Of a stretch of DNA of 17,095 nt, positions 1-7,674 are shown in pieces (the first letter of the stretch is position 1; each line of letters starts with the position of its first letter). Position numbers and translations under genes: made by a program. Below the pieces are notes generated by a model, which had not been told where the DNA came from, made no database searches, and saw nothing but the letters and a program-made list of their open reading frames with translations. The DNA comes from a bacterium. GTDB lineage: Bacteria; Patescibacteria; Dojkabacteria; SC72. Where the stretch lies: assembly GCA_029553845.1 (NCBI GenBank), contig JAKPKF010000204.1, positions 1 through 17,095 of the forward strand. The letters run 5' to 3'.

Positions 1-450
1 CCCTAGTAGCGTATACAGAGAAAATATTCCAAAATTCATCTTAGCAACACCTGCCGGAAAAGATATGACTGTTCTTACAATAGGAATTAATCTTCCAAAA
101 AATACAATCCCATTTCCATACTTGTCGAATGCTCTATAACCCTTATCTAAATCCGAGGAAGGTATGAACATGTACTTGCCAAACTTTCTTACAAATTTAT
201 CTACACCTTCCTTTCCCCATTTTCCTATGAAGTAGAAAGGAAAAGATCCCAAGCACGCTGCTAATGTTGCCACAATTATGGTTATGTATATATTCATACC
301 ATCCCTTGAACAAACAAAACCAGAGAAAGGTAAAATTATCTCACTTGGAATTGGTGCAAAAAAACTTTCCAGAAACATTGCAACTGCCACTCCAGGATAA
401 CCTAGTGTAGATATGGCATTAACAAGCCAGTCAATAATAGAGGAAATCAT
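1..450 (-). CDS. DedA/SNARE-associated family membrane protein (C-terminus cut off by window edge)
   Basis: This is the first 150 codons of an open frame that runs off the left edge, so the C-terminal part is missing. The N-terminal half shows the DedA pattern: a hydrophobic stretch with FLESFFAPIPSEIILPFSG (about residues 25-43), then GSFPFYFIGKWG, then GRLIPIVRTVISFPAG near the visible end. DedA proteins are polytopic inner-membrane proteins linked to lipid carrier or phospholipid flipping and envelope homeostasis; the exact substrate is unknown here. The ATG at 448-450 lies 6 nt after the stop of the DUF192 gene, so the two are probably one operon. A TAGAAT box (454-459, minus) also ends 3 nt before this ATG. 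Family confidence is high; the function of this member is not established. Confidence 0.9.
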   Translation of the reverse strand, partial: MISSIIDWLVNAISTLGYPGVAVAMFLESFFAPIPSEIILPFSGFVCSRDGMNIYITIIVATLAACLGSFPFYFIGKWGKEGVDKFVRKFGKYMFIPSSDLDKGYRAFDKYGNGIVFFGRLIPIVRTVISFPAGVAKMNFGIFSLYTLLG

Positions 451-456
451 TAGATT

Positions 457-996
457 CTAATTTAAATTTACTAGCACACCGTTACCAATCTTAACACCAT
501 TTGTAGAACAAAATCCAGAATTTACCTCTAACACATACCTGTAAGTACTGTTTGAGAAAATAGATGGACAAGAAGAAACACAAGGCTGTTGTTCTTCCTT
601 AATATCTACTATAAACCCTGTTTCATCAATAAAAATAATGTCCAGTGGAATCAACATATCTTTCATCCAGAAAGAGGAATTGGTATTCTGTTCAAACACA
701 AAATACATTCCCTCGTAATCTCCGAGATATTTTCTAAAACTCAAGCCAAGAGCCCTTTCTTCTGGGGTATCTGCAATTTCAACTCTCAAATTTATAACCT
801 TACCATCCCCTATAGATATCTCCATCTCTTTCAAACTCTCTTCGACTTCTTTTGATTCTTCACTCTCCTTAAAAACATTTTCAATCTTAATATCATCCAC
901 AAAGGAAATATCGAAGAGATTAAACTTGTTTTGAAGAAAATAAAAGATTCCTACAACAAAGATAATATACAACAGAAGCTTCAATTGGTTACTCAT
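457..996 (-). CDS. DUF192 family protein, membrane-anchored
   Basis: The 179-residue product has one N-terminal hydrophobic segment (about residues 6-22), an acidic linker rich in Glu/Ser/Lys (about 43-60), then a DUF192 domain. Diagnostic motifs are ADTPEERALGLSFR, GMYFVF, FWMKDMLIPLDIIFID and VLEVNSGF. DUF192 proteins are small beta-barrel-like domains of unknown biochemical role, often secreted or anchored outside the membrane, as the topology here suggests. An in-frame ATG at 1027-1029 would add 11 residues, but it lies in the predicted -35 region (TTGATT, 1024-1029). I therefore chose the ATG at 994-996, which sits 5 nt after a TATATT -10 box and places the membrane segment at the extreme N-terminus. 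The gene is followed closely by the DedA-family gene. Confidence 0.88.
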   Translation of the reverse strand: MSNQLKLLLYIIFVVGIFYFLQNKFNLFDISFVDDIKIENVFKESEESKEVEESLKEMEISIGDGKVINLRVEIADTPEERALGLSFRKYLGDYEGMYFVFEQNTNSSFWMKDMLIPLDIIFIDETGFIVDIKEEQQPCVSSCPSIFSNSTYRYVLEVNSGFCSTNGVKIGNGVLVNLN

Positions 997-1001
997 ATTT
1001 A

Positions 1002-1029
1002 AATATAGCAAAAACAAGTAATCAATCAA
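1002..1029 (-). promoter_or_regulatory. Predicted promoter of the DUF192-dedA operon
   Basis: On the minus strand, TTGATT (1024-1029) and TATATT (1002-1007) are separated by 16 bp. The -10 box ends 5 nt before the ATG at 996, so the transcript would start at or within a few bases of the start codon. Confidence 0.55.
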
Positions 1030-1050
1030 ACATTTTTAAACAAAATAATA

Positions 1051-1056
1051 TATAAT
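1051..1056 (+). promoter_or_regulatory. Consensus -10 box immediately upstream of the helD-like gene
   Basis: A perfect TATAAT ends 10 nt before the ATG at 1067. No convincing -35 element lies 17 bp upstream (AAACAT). With initiation about 7 nt downstream of the box, the mRNA would carry at most a few leader bases and no room for a Shine-Dalgarno sequence. Confidence 0.5.
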
Positions 1057-1066
1057 TACCCTTGTT

Positions 1067-3238
1067 ATGCAGACATTCAAAAAATATTTAAATCCTCTCT
1101 ACAAACAGCTCGAGGATATAGGGTCATTTAGTGACCTTTCAAATCTTTCTGCACTAGAACAGGAAGAGTACCCTACCCTGCAAGAGGTAACGAAAAAGAA
1201 GATTGCTAGTATACGAAGTCTTCTTCCAAGACTAGATAGGTTAGAAGAAGAACTAGAGCACCAAATCGCCCTCATAGAAACTGAAAGTGATATTGATGAA
1301 AGAAAAGATGCAAAAAATGTTTACAATCAAATACTCAAACAAATTGAGGCTTTGATTGGAAGAATCAATAACGAATTAATAGCACTTGACTCCCCTTACT
1401 TTGGAAAAATTGTGTTTTTACCAAATGACTCTAAAACTGGCAAACCACTAATCCTTTACATAGGGAAATTTGCCCTTGTAGATGAGAAAACACACATTCA
1501 AATAATCACAGACTGGAGATCTCCAATAGCAAATATCTACTACGAGAACTCTGGTCCTGCCAAAAATGTAAGTTTTCAAGCTCCAGTTGGAAAAAGAACA
1601 GGAGAACTTAAACAGAAAAGACAGTTTCAGATAGCAAGAGCTAGAATAAGAGGCATCTATGATGCTAAAAGTGGTAATGTAGCAGCAGATGAATTTCTCC
1701 TTGCACAATTAAATGAAAGACTTGGTAAAAAGCTTCAAGATATTGTCTCTACGATACAGGCACAACAGAATGAAATAATTAGAGAGGATATTAACCATCC
1801 AAGCGTAATACAAGGAGTGGCAGGTAGTGGAAAAACAACCATACTCCTGCACAGACTTGCATATCTTTTCTACACATACAAAGAAACTATTACTTCAGAA
1901 AATTCCCTAATCATTGCTCCGAACCAGATGTTCATAGACTATGTCTCAGATGTCCTTCCGGATTTAGGTATATCCAAGGTAGATACACAAACATATCTCT
2001 TTTGGGCAAAGAGTTTCTTAACATGGGGAGATAATTACAGACTTTCTAATTTAGAAGAAGATATGAAGATTAAAGAATTCAAGGGTTCTTTAGAATTTTT
2101 AGATATTCTAGATACATATTTCGACAAATTCGAAAAAGAGCTTCTAGAGGAAATGCCATACTCTAGAAAAGATATTGTTGCAAATAGATATTATCTTCTT
2201 GAGAAGAATTACCAAGATATAGATATGGCAGAAAGATTGGAATTAGCATTAGAGTATTCCTTTGCGCAGAAACATTTTAGAAAATCCCTAGATGGATACA
2301 TTGGAGATATGAACGACAACGATTTTGACATTAAAAAGAAAGTTTTAACATACTTTAGAAATAATACTTCTGTTTACAGACTTTACAGGAATCTCTTCAA
2401 AGATACACTACTGAATCAAGATGTTTGTACATACTCACTCAAGGGATTGGTTAGCGAAGGAAAGAATAACTTCTTTAGAATAGAGGATTTAGCGCCAATG
2501 GTTTACCTTTACCAAAAGATTAATGGTATAAAAAATGTTACCAGAGATACCGTAATGGTAGATGAGGCTCAAGATATGAGCTACATACAACTTGCTACAT
2601 TAACTAAAATTGCTAATAATGGAAATATTACTCTAGCTGGGGATCTTGCTCAATCCATAATTCCTCCTTTCTACATTAGGTCATGGGATGGTGTACTAGA
2701 TATACTTGAGAGATATACTCACAAAAAAGTTTCTTTCCATCAGTTGCAGAGGTGTTACAGAACTACAGTTGAAATAATAGATTATGCTAACGGTTTGTTT
2801 AAAGAGAAATTTCCTAAATCATATCAACTTCCAGAGGCAGTCTTAAGACATGGTGATGATGTAGAGATATTAAATATTGGTAATACATTGGATTGTTGTA
2901 GTGAAAAAGAATTGAAGGTTGTAGTTGAAAAGATAAAAGAGCAATTTGAGAAGGGTGCTGTAACTTGTAGCGTACTTTGTAGAGACAAGAATCATTCTAC
3001 AAATATTTACAACAGATTAAAGAGTTACAATGAGTATTTAGACAGAGAGATTATTAATTACACAGAGAATGATTACAAACAGGGTCTACTTGTAATGCCT
3101 ATAGAGAATGCAAAGGGTCTAGAATTTGATAGTGTATTTATAGCTGATATGGATTCATATCCGGATGATGAGTTGTCATGGAGGTTACTGTATGTTGGTA
3201 TAACAAGGGCATTACATAGATTGTTCATTATTAAATAG
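1067..3238 (+). CDS. helD: HelD-like superfamily 1 (UvrD/Rep-type) ATPase
   Basis: The 723-residue protein has HelD architecture. A charged helical N-terminal region (about 1-105) leads into a block with YFGKIVF, YIGKFALVDE and TDWRSPIANIYYE (about 111-160), the HelD-specific segment before the motor. The ATPase follows, with Walker A GVAGSGKTT (250-258), Walker B VDEAQD (498-503), AGDLAQS, and C-terminal motifs AKGLEFDSVFIADMD and LLYVGITRALHRL (about 707-719). HelD of Gram-positives binds RNA polymerase and uses ATP to strip stalled polymerase from DNA; its length is close to the family's usual 700-780 residues. A generic UvrD-like DNA helicase is the alternative, but the pre-motor DWRSP block favours HelD. 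The gene is divergent from the DUF192-dedA pair, with 70 bp between start codons. Confidence 0.85.
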   Translation: MQTFKKYLNPLYKQLEDIGSFSDLSNLSALEQEEYPTLQEVTKKKIASIRSLLPRLDRLEEELEHQIALIETESDIDERKDAKNVYNQILKQIEALIGRINNELIALDSPYFGKIVFLPNDSKTGKPLILYIGKFALVDEKTHIQIITDWRSPIANIYYENSGPAKNVSFQAPVGKRTGELKQKRQFQIARARIRGIYDAKSGNVAADEFLLAQLNERLGKKLQDIVSTIQAQQNEIIREDINHPSVIQGVAGSGKTTILLHRLAYLFYTYKETITSENSLIIAPNQMFIDYVSDVLPDLGISKVDTQTYLFWAKSFLTWGDNYRLSNLEEDMKIKEFKGSLEFLDILDTYFDKFEKELLEEMPYSRKDIVANRYYLLEKNYQDIDMAERLELALEYSFAQKHFRKSLDGYIGDMNDNDFDIKKKVLTYFRNNTSVYRLYRNLFKDTLLNQDVCTYSLKGLVSEGKNNFFRIEDLAPMVYLYQKINGIKNVTRDTVMVDEAQDMSYIQLATLTKIANNGNITLAGDLAQSIIPPFYIRSWDGVLDILERYTHKKVSFHQLQRCYRTTVEIIDYANGLFKEKFPKSYQLPEAVLRHGDDVEILNIGNTLDCCSEKELKVVVEKIKEQFEKGAVTCSVLCRDKNHSTNIYNRLKSYNEYLDREIINYTENDYKQGLLVMPIENAKGLEFDSVFIADMDSYPDDELSWRLLYVGITRALHRLFIIK

Positions 3239-3254
3239 AGAATATCTACTAACC

Positions 3255-3283
3255 TTGGAACTCATCTACATTTGCGTTAGAAT
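3255..3283 (+). promoter_or_regulatory. Predicted promoter of the PAP2-like gene
   Basis: TTGGAA (3255-3260) and TAGAAT (3278-3283) are exactly 17 bp apart. The -10 box ends 5 nt before the ATG at 3289, placing the transcription start at or next to the A of ATG. This is one of the clearest leaderless-type promoters in the window. Confidence 0.65.
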
Positions 3284-3288
3284 AGACA

Positions 3289-3861
3289 ATGCCTAAAAAG
3301 AAACTAGCCCGAATAATATCTGAAATGTTTAATGGGTTCTTTACCATGCTACTAACCCCAATCCTTGTGTTTGTCGTTTCAGATATCCCAACCATATACA
3401 AAATCATATTCTCCGTTCTTTACATATCAGCTCCAGTTGGTACATTCTTCATACTTAAGAAATTAGGCAAAGTTACAGACTACGAATTTACCAAAAGAGA
3501 GGAAAGACCTCTCTTCTTTTCCATAGTTACTATTTCCTTCCTAATACTCTTCATCGTAAGTACCTTTCTTCTTAAAAATCCAATCATATCCACAGTGACA
3601 GTAGCATCTTTTACTGCCTCGACAATACTAACAATCGTTTCCCTCTTCTGGAAAATGAGTGGACACATGACATACTCCACACTTCTCTTCTTTACATGCA
3701 TATTCCTTTTTCCAAACCTCTCCTTTCTCTGGTTACTCTTTTTCTTTACACCAGCCATTGCATGGTCAAGAGTTGAGCTTGGTAAACATACATGGATGCA
3801 AACAGTCGCAGGAGTATTAGTTTCTACTGCAATATCCATTACCTTTTTCTTTGTTCTTTGA
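3289..3861 (+). CDS. PAP2-like integral membrane phosphatase family protein
   Basis: The 190-residue, strongly hydrophobic product has about six predicted membrane segments. It carries a reduced set of PAP2/phosphatidic acid phosphatase motifs: KREERP (69-74) resembling the K..RP motif C1, SGH (124-126) as motif C2, and SR with H167 (160-167) resembling motif C3. The Asp that normally follows the C3 His appears to be missing (HTWMQTVAG instead of H..xxD..aG). PAP2 enzymes dephosphorylate lipid phosphates such as undecaprenyl pyrophosphate or phosphatidate. Whether this member is active is uncertain. It ends 16 nt before gatA and has its own upstream promoter. Membrane location is well supported; enzyme identity moderately so. 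Confidence 0.72.
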   Translation: MPKKKLARIISEMFNGFFTMLLTPILVFVVSDIPTIYKIIFSVLYISAPVGTFFILKKLGKVTDYEFTKREERPLFFSIVTISFLILFIVSTFLLKNPIISTVTVASFTASTILTIVSLFWKMSGHMTYSTLLFFTCIFLFPNLSFLWLLFFFTPAIAWSRVELGKHTWMQTVAGVLVSTAISITFFFVL

Positions 3862-3867
3862 TACAAT
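3862..3867 (+). promoter_or_regulatory. Predicted -10 box of gatA
   Basis: TACAAT starts at the last bases of the preceding stop codon and ends 10 nt before the gatA ATG at 3878. No good -35 hexamer is seen 17 bp upstream. The placement matches the other short-leader starts, but read-through from the PAP2-like gene is also possible. Confidence 0.4.
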
Positions 3868-3877
3868 ACCTGTATTA

Positions 3878-5320
3878 ATGGAAAATCTCAGTATTACACA
3901 ATTAAGAGAGAAACTACTTAACAAAGATATCTCTGCAACCGAAGCAGTAAACTACTACCTAGACAGAATTGCAAGACTAGAAAAAACTCTCAATGCATAT
4001 ATTACTGTAAACAAGGAAGATGCTTTAAAAAAGGCAAAAGATTTTGACAACAATTTTGACAAATTAAAAGACAAAAAACTCTCTGGTATCCCAATTTCTG
4101 TCAAAGATGTCTTCTCTACCAAAGATATACTAACTACATGTGCCTCACACATACTAGACGGATACAAACCTGTTTACAATGCTACTGTTGTACAAAGAAT
4201 ACTAGATGAGCAAGCCATAATCTTGGGAAAAACAAACCTAGACCAATTCTGTCATGGTTCTGGTACAGTTACATCCTACTACGGACCTACTAGAAACCCT
4301 TGGGACACGGAAACTCTCCCCGGTGGATCAAGTGGTGGTTCAGCTGCTGCAGTTGCCGCAGATATGTGTACAGCCTCTCTAGGGACAGAAACTGCAGGCT
4401 CCATTAGACTACCAGCATCATGGTGTGGAATAGTTGGTCTTAAACCTACATATTCCAGAGTATCCAGGTATGGAGTACTTGCGATGGGTTCATCTTTGGA
4501 CTCTCCTGGACCAATTGTTAAAACAGTAGAAGATGCAGCATATCTCTTAAGCATAATTGCTGGATATGACAAAAATGACTTCACATCCTCCAAAGAACCT
4601 GTAAACGATTACTTCAAATTACTAGATTCTTCCAAGATTAAAGGTATGAGGTTAGCATTGCCAAAAGAATATTTAGATCTAGATATACAGGATGGTGTAA
4701 GAAAAAATTTTGAAAGCAGTATATCCATTCTCAAAGACTTAGGAGCAATAATTGAAGAGGTATCTGTTATGGATCCTAAATTCGCTATGGCAGTATATAC
4801 CATAACATGTAGAAGTGAAGTGTCTTCGAACTTAGCAAGATATGATGGCACAAGATATGGTCTAGAGGGAAGTAAGAATGGAAATGTAAAAGAATATTAC
4901 GAATCTACAAGAGGAGAAGGATTTGGGGAAGAACCAAAGCGAAGAGTAATAACTGGAACATTTTCACTCTCTGCTGGGTATGCAGATGAATATTTCAAAA
5001 AGTCTGAACAGGTTAGACAGTTAATCAAGGATGATTTAGATGGTGTATTGAAAAAGTATGATGCAATAGTATCTCCATCTACTCCTTCTGTAGCGCTTAA
5101 AGATGAAGATGCAGATAATCCTCTCTTTGGAGAGATAGCAGATGTACTTGCAGAGGGAAGCTCTGAGGCAGGACTACCCGGTATATCTATTCCATCTGGT
5201 CTTTCAAACAGAATGCCTACAGGTATTCAGTTTATAGGAAGATATTTTGACGAACAGACAATACTTAATGCAGCTTATGCATTAGAAAAAGAAATTGGAA
5301 CATTGAAATTAAGGCTGTAG
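3878..5320 (+). CDS. gatA: Aspartyl/glutamyl-tRNA amidotransferase subunit A
   Basis: GatA is the glutaminase subunit of GatCAB, releasing ammonia from glutamine to amidate Glu-tRNA(Gln) or Asp-tRNA(Asn). From the ATG at 3878 the protein is 480 residues, the usual family length. The amidase-signature triad is intact: Lys76 (in IPISVKDVF), cis-Ser151 (in GGSSGGS) and nucleophile Ser175 (in TETAGSIRLPA). Spacings of 75 and 24 residues equal those of characterised GatA (K79/S154/S178). A TTG at 3851 would add nine residues but overlaps the previous gene and the -10 box, so I rejected it. The gene is alone; gatB and gatC are about 5 kb downstream. Its 3' end overlaps the convergent Gmad2-GerMN gene by 12 bp. 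Confidence 0.97.
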   Translation: MENLSITQLREKLLNKDISATEAVNYYLDRIARLEKTLNAYITVNKEDALKKAKDFDNNFDKLKDKKLSGIPISVKDVFSTKDILTTCASHILDGYKPVYNATVVQRILDEQAIILGKTNLDQFCHGSGTVTSYYGPTRNPWDTETLPGGSSGGSAAAVAADMCTASLGTETAGSIRLPASWCGIVGLKPTYSRVSRYGVLAMGSSLDSPGPIVKTVEDAAYLLSIIAGYDKNDFTSSKEPVNDYFKLLDSSKIKGMRLALPKEYLDLDIQDGVRKNFESSISILKDLGAIIEEVSVMDPKFAMAVYTITCRSEVSSNLARYDGTRYGLEGSKNGNVKEYYESTRGEGFGEEPKRRVITGTFSLSAGYADEYFKKSEQVRQLIKDDLDGVLKKYDAIVSPSTPSVALKDEDADNPLFGEIADVLAEGSSEAGLPGISIPSGLSNRMPTGIQFIGRYFDEQTILNAAYALEKEIGTLKLRL

Positions 5321-6202
5321 TATATCTTCACTCTCACCATTTATGGATATGATAACCTTGTCCACTGTAGAGAACTGTTTTAATGTTTGAGTAATCTGTC
5401 CCTTAATTCTCTCAACCAAACATGCTCCTCCTACTCCCTCACCCAGTTTTTCGTTAAAATCTACATATGCCACTCCCTTAGATATTTTTAATGAGTTAAT
5501 TGTAACACCAGCAGGAATAGATGAAATATATCCCTTATCTTCCTCTGTACTTGTTGTACCTTTAAGAAGTTCCAATAATGCAGCTCTCCCAACAGCCTCT
5601 GTCTTTATTACTTTTCTACTTACGGCATATACCTTTTCACAATTTTCTGAGTTTGGATCTTTCATAGTATTGCCAAAATACACAAGAAGACTCATTGTGC
5701 TATCTATATCACAGAGTTCTTTAAAAGATATGGGTATTTCGAAACTGTCATGATTTGCTACCTCTCCAGATGGATTATCTTTAATAAATACTAACTTCGC
5801 ATCACCATTACAGATATCTGTGCATGTAACCTCTGCAGTAAATTTTACAAATTCATCTGTATATGAATCTCCAACAGCTTTAGCTTGTACAGTAAGAATT
5901 TCTGCACCTGCATCACTAACAAGTGTAATTGGAAAAACTCCTTCAAAGAACCATGAGCCAGGTATCTCTCCTTCAATATCAAAGGTACAATCCACTTCAC
6001 TATTTGGGAGAGGTGTTACCATTCTGTATTCCACCCCTTTGGTAGATTTGGTTACAATTTTTTTATCTTCTTCCTGAGTATTACCTTGTTTATTAAAGAT
6101 TGGAATATATTCTAATATCTGATCTCTGAAGATGTATACAAGAGGAATAAGGATAACAAGAAGAATTGCAATGATAAACAGAATTATGTATTTCCTTTTC
6201 AT
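5309..6202 (-). CDS. Membrane-anchored Gmad2 + GerMN domain protein
   Basis: The 297-residue product has a single N-terminal transmembrane segment (about 5-25) and a short linker. It then has a Gmad2 immunoglobulin-like domain (about 60-160; PLPNSEV, GSWFFEGVFPITLVS, DEFVKFTAEV, FIKDNPSG) and a GerMN domain (about 170-295; LLVYFGNT, VYAVSRKV, ALLELLKGTTSTEE, GVAYVDFNEKL, QITQTLKQFSTVDKVIISINGE, ILQP). This pairing is known from sporulation and germination proteins of Firmicutes and from non-sporulating bacteria, where it probably works as an extracytoplasmic structural or binding module. A germination role is not implied here. No catalytic residues are evident. Its end overlaps the convergent gatA by 12 bp. 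The chosen ATG sits 6-8 nt after an AT-rich -10 box. Confidence 0.9.
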   Translation of the reverse strand: MKRKYIILFIIAILLVILIPLVYIFRDQILEYIPIFNKQGNTQEEDKKIVTKSTKGVEYRMVTPLPNSEVDCTFDIEGEIPGSWFFEGVFPITLVSDAGAEILTVQAKAVGDSYTDEFVKFTAEVTCTDICNGDAKLVFIKDNPSGEVANHDSFEIPISFKELCDIDSTMSLLVYFGNTMKDPNSENCEKVYAVSRKVIKTEAVGRAALLELLKGTTSTEEDKGYISSIPAGVTINSLKISKGVAYVDFNEKLGEGVGGACLVERIKGQITQTLKQFSTVDKVIISINGESEDILQP

Positions 6203-6210
6203 ATATATAA

Positions 6211-6239
6211 TATATACCTAATAGAAAAAGAAATGTAAA
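6211..6239 (-). promoter_or_regulatory. Predicted promoter of the Gmad2-GerMN gene
   Basis: On the minus strand TTTACA (6234-6239) and TATATA (6211-6216) are 17 bp apart, and the -10 box ends 8 nt before the ATG at 6202. An overlapping TATATT (6209-6214) is an alternative -10. Confidence 0.55.
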
Positions 6240-6258
6240 CAGGAAATGTCACAGAATA

Positions 6259-6332
6259 TGAGGCGCCTGGGACTCGGACCCAGCACCTACTGCTTAAAAG
6301 GCAGTTGCTCTAACCGGATGAGCTAGCGCCCC
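6259..6332 (-). tRNA. tRNA-Lys (anticodon TTT)
   Basis: A full cloverleaf can be drawn on the minus strand: acceptor GGGGCGC/GCGCCTC (one G-U pair), D arm GCTC/GAGC, anticodon stem ACTGC/GCAGT with loop CTTTTAA (anticodon TTT), T stem CTGGG/CCCAG, discriminator A. CCA is not encoded. The T loop reads TCCGAGT, so the almost universal T55 is replaced by C. Confidence 0.95.
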
Positions 6333-6348
6333 TCATAATTACGAAAGA

Positions 6349-6377
6349 ATTATATCCTTTGAGAAATATATTTACAA
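6349..6377 (-). promoter_or_regulatory. Predicted promoter of tRNA-Lys
   Basis: Minus-strand TTGTAA (6372-6377) and a perfect TATAAT (6349-6354) are spaced 17 bp. The -10 box ends 16 nt before the first tRNA base, predicting a leader of roughly nine bases for RNase P to remove. Confidence 0.65.
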
Positions 6378-6387
6378 GGTATATCTA

Positions 6388-6996
6388 CTAATAAGAATCT
6401 ATACTTCTAGTTCTTATACCTAACAATTCATGCTTCCTTTTATGAGTAACTGGGTCTGTTGTAATCTTTAATGCAAAATCCGAGAGAGTATAAGACAAAG
6501 AATGGACCGCACTTACATCTTTCTCTTCCATAATGTGACTCTCTTTTTCAAAAAGTTCATTACCAAAACTAGAATATATCCTTGGGCTTGCTTCCTTTCC
6601 CCAGATTATACCGTAGTAACTTCTGCTATTATCTGGTATAAAACCTGGTAATCCAATTCTAGATTGTTTATCTGGTACCCTATTAGCTAGAAACAAGCCT
6701 TTCATTCCATCGTCATCATAAAGAACAATGGATAATTTGCTAATATTGATACTACTTATAGAGGGTGTCTCCAATGCCTCTTTTAAACCATTACATATAT
6801 GGTTTACAGAGAATCTATCCCTGTCTTGATAGTCCGCAAGATTAATTGTTAGAACAGAATTAGGAGGCATAAGTTCTCCAAAAAACTCAAGATTTTCTCT
6901 TGCTACTTCTAATCTCGTTCCTTCTGATATTTTATTTTCAACATCCTCAATCATCTTCTTCTTACTTAAGTTATATCTGAGGATATCGCACCCCAT
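6388..6996 (-). CDS. Unrecognised conserved-looking protein downstream of rnhB
   Basis: I do not recognise this family. From the ATG at 6994-6996 the product is 202 residues, soluble, with no signal peptide or membrane segment. It has an N-terminal charged helical region (about 10-35). A central part alternates beta-like strands (SVLTINLADY, LSIVLYDDDGMKGLFLANRV) and contains GLPGFIPDNSRSYYGIIWG (about 132-150). The C-terminus is basic (HKRKHELLGIRTRS). It starts close behind rnhB, so the two are probably cotranscribed. The start is uncertain: a TTG at 7006-7008 lies 4 nt after a TAATAT box and would add four residues, while an ATG at 6952-6954 preceded by AAGAAGAAG would remove 14. Codon use looks like the neighbours, so it is likely a real gene. 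Confidence 0.75.
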   Translation of the reverse strand: MGCDILRYNLSKKKMIEDVENKISEGTRLEVARENLEFFGELMPPNSVLTINLADYQDRDRFSVNHICNGLKEALETPSISSINISKLSIVLYDDDGMKGLFLANRVPDKQSRIGLPGFIPDNSRSYYGIIWGKEASPRIYSSFGNELFEKESHIMEEKDVSAVHSLSYTLSDFALKITTDPVTHKRKHELLGIRTRSIDSY

Positions 6997-7015
6997 AGCT
7001 TTAGTCAAGAGGATA

Positions 7016-7654
7016 TTACCCTTTGTATATTAATCTATCTATTGGTTTGAAACTTCTTCTATGGATTATACAAGGACCATGTTTTTTTAATACATCCATA
7101 TGGTACTTAGTACCATAACCCACATGTTTTTCAAAACCATAAATTGGATATTTCTTAGCATAATCATACATAATCCTGTCTCTTACAACCTTGGCTACAA
7201 CAGAGCTTGCAGATATTGAATAGTGAAGTAAATCCCCCTGTGTAATTTTGTCCATCTTGTAATTTGGTATGGAAGATATATTCATACCATCTGCAATTAT
7301 GTAATCCACTCTCTTTCCAACCTTCTCCTCTACAACCTGCAAAGCTATACTCATAGCCTCAAGTACTGCTTTCTGTATACCCAATCTATCTATATCTGCT
7401 GCACTTACTATCCCATATCCAAATGCAAAAGATCTCTCCGTTATCAATGAAAATGCCTCCTCTCTTTTCTTCTTTGTCATCTTCTTACTGTCCCTTACAA
7501 ATGGTACTACTTGGTCAAGTGAGTTAATAACTACACAACCTGCAACCACAGGACCAGCTAAGGGCCCTCTTCCTGCTTCATCTAAACCTGCAACTATTTG
7601 GTATCCCTGTGACCAAAGTTTCTCCTCTAATTTGGTATCTGGATATATAATCAT
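7016..7654 (-). CDS. rnhB: Ribonuclease HII
   Basis: RNase HII cleaves the RNA strand of RNA-DNA hybrids and starts removal of ribonucleotides misincorporated in DNA. The 212-residue product carries the type-2 RNase H acidic residues: Asp25-Glu26 in GLDEAGRGPLAGPVVAG, Asp122 in YIIADG, and Asp141 in QGDLLHYSISASSVVAKVVRD. HVGYGTKYHMDVLKKHGPC matches the conserved C-terminal segment of the family. I chose the ATG at 7652-7654 rather than the upstream ATG at 7667-7669, because a TATCAT box ends 5 nt before it and the upstream codon would lie beyond that box. The gene is divergent from a 51-codon membrane-peptide gene with only 20 bp between start codons. Confidence 0.96.
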   Translation of the reverse strand: MIIYPDTKLEEKLWSQGYQIVAGLDEAGRGPLAGPVVAGCVVINSLDQVVPFVRDSKKMTKKKREEAFSLITERSFAFGYGIVSAADIDRLGIQKAVLEAMSIALQVVEEKVGKRVDYIIADGMNISSIPNYKMDKITQGDLLHYSISASSVVAKVVRDRIMYDYAKKYPIYGFEKHVGYGTKYHMDVLKKHGPCIIHRRSFKPIDRLIYKG

Positions 7655-7674
7655 GATATATGATACCATTAAGT
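7655..7674. promoter_or_regulatory. 20-bp divergent intergenic region with overlapping opposed -10 boxes
   Basis: TATGAT on the plus strand (7659-7664) ends 10 nt before the ATG at 7675. TATCAT on the minus strand (7660-7665) ends 5 nt before the rnhB ATG at 7654. The two boxes share five base pairs, so one near-symmetric AT element could serve both directions. I see no good -35 element on either side, and any such element would lie inside the opposite coding sequence. Confidence 0.5.

Noticed and set aside
997..1029. Longer start for the DUF192 protein at 1027-1029
   Set aside because: It falls in the predicted -35/-10 region and adds a polar/aromatic stretch before a membrane segment that otherwise begins at the N-terminus.
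3480..3866. 128-codon minus-strand frame over the PAP2-like gene
   Set aside because: The plus-strand frame has a coherent multi-pass membrane protein with motifs and a good promoter; the minus frame has neither.
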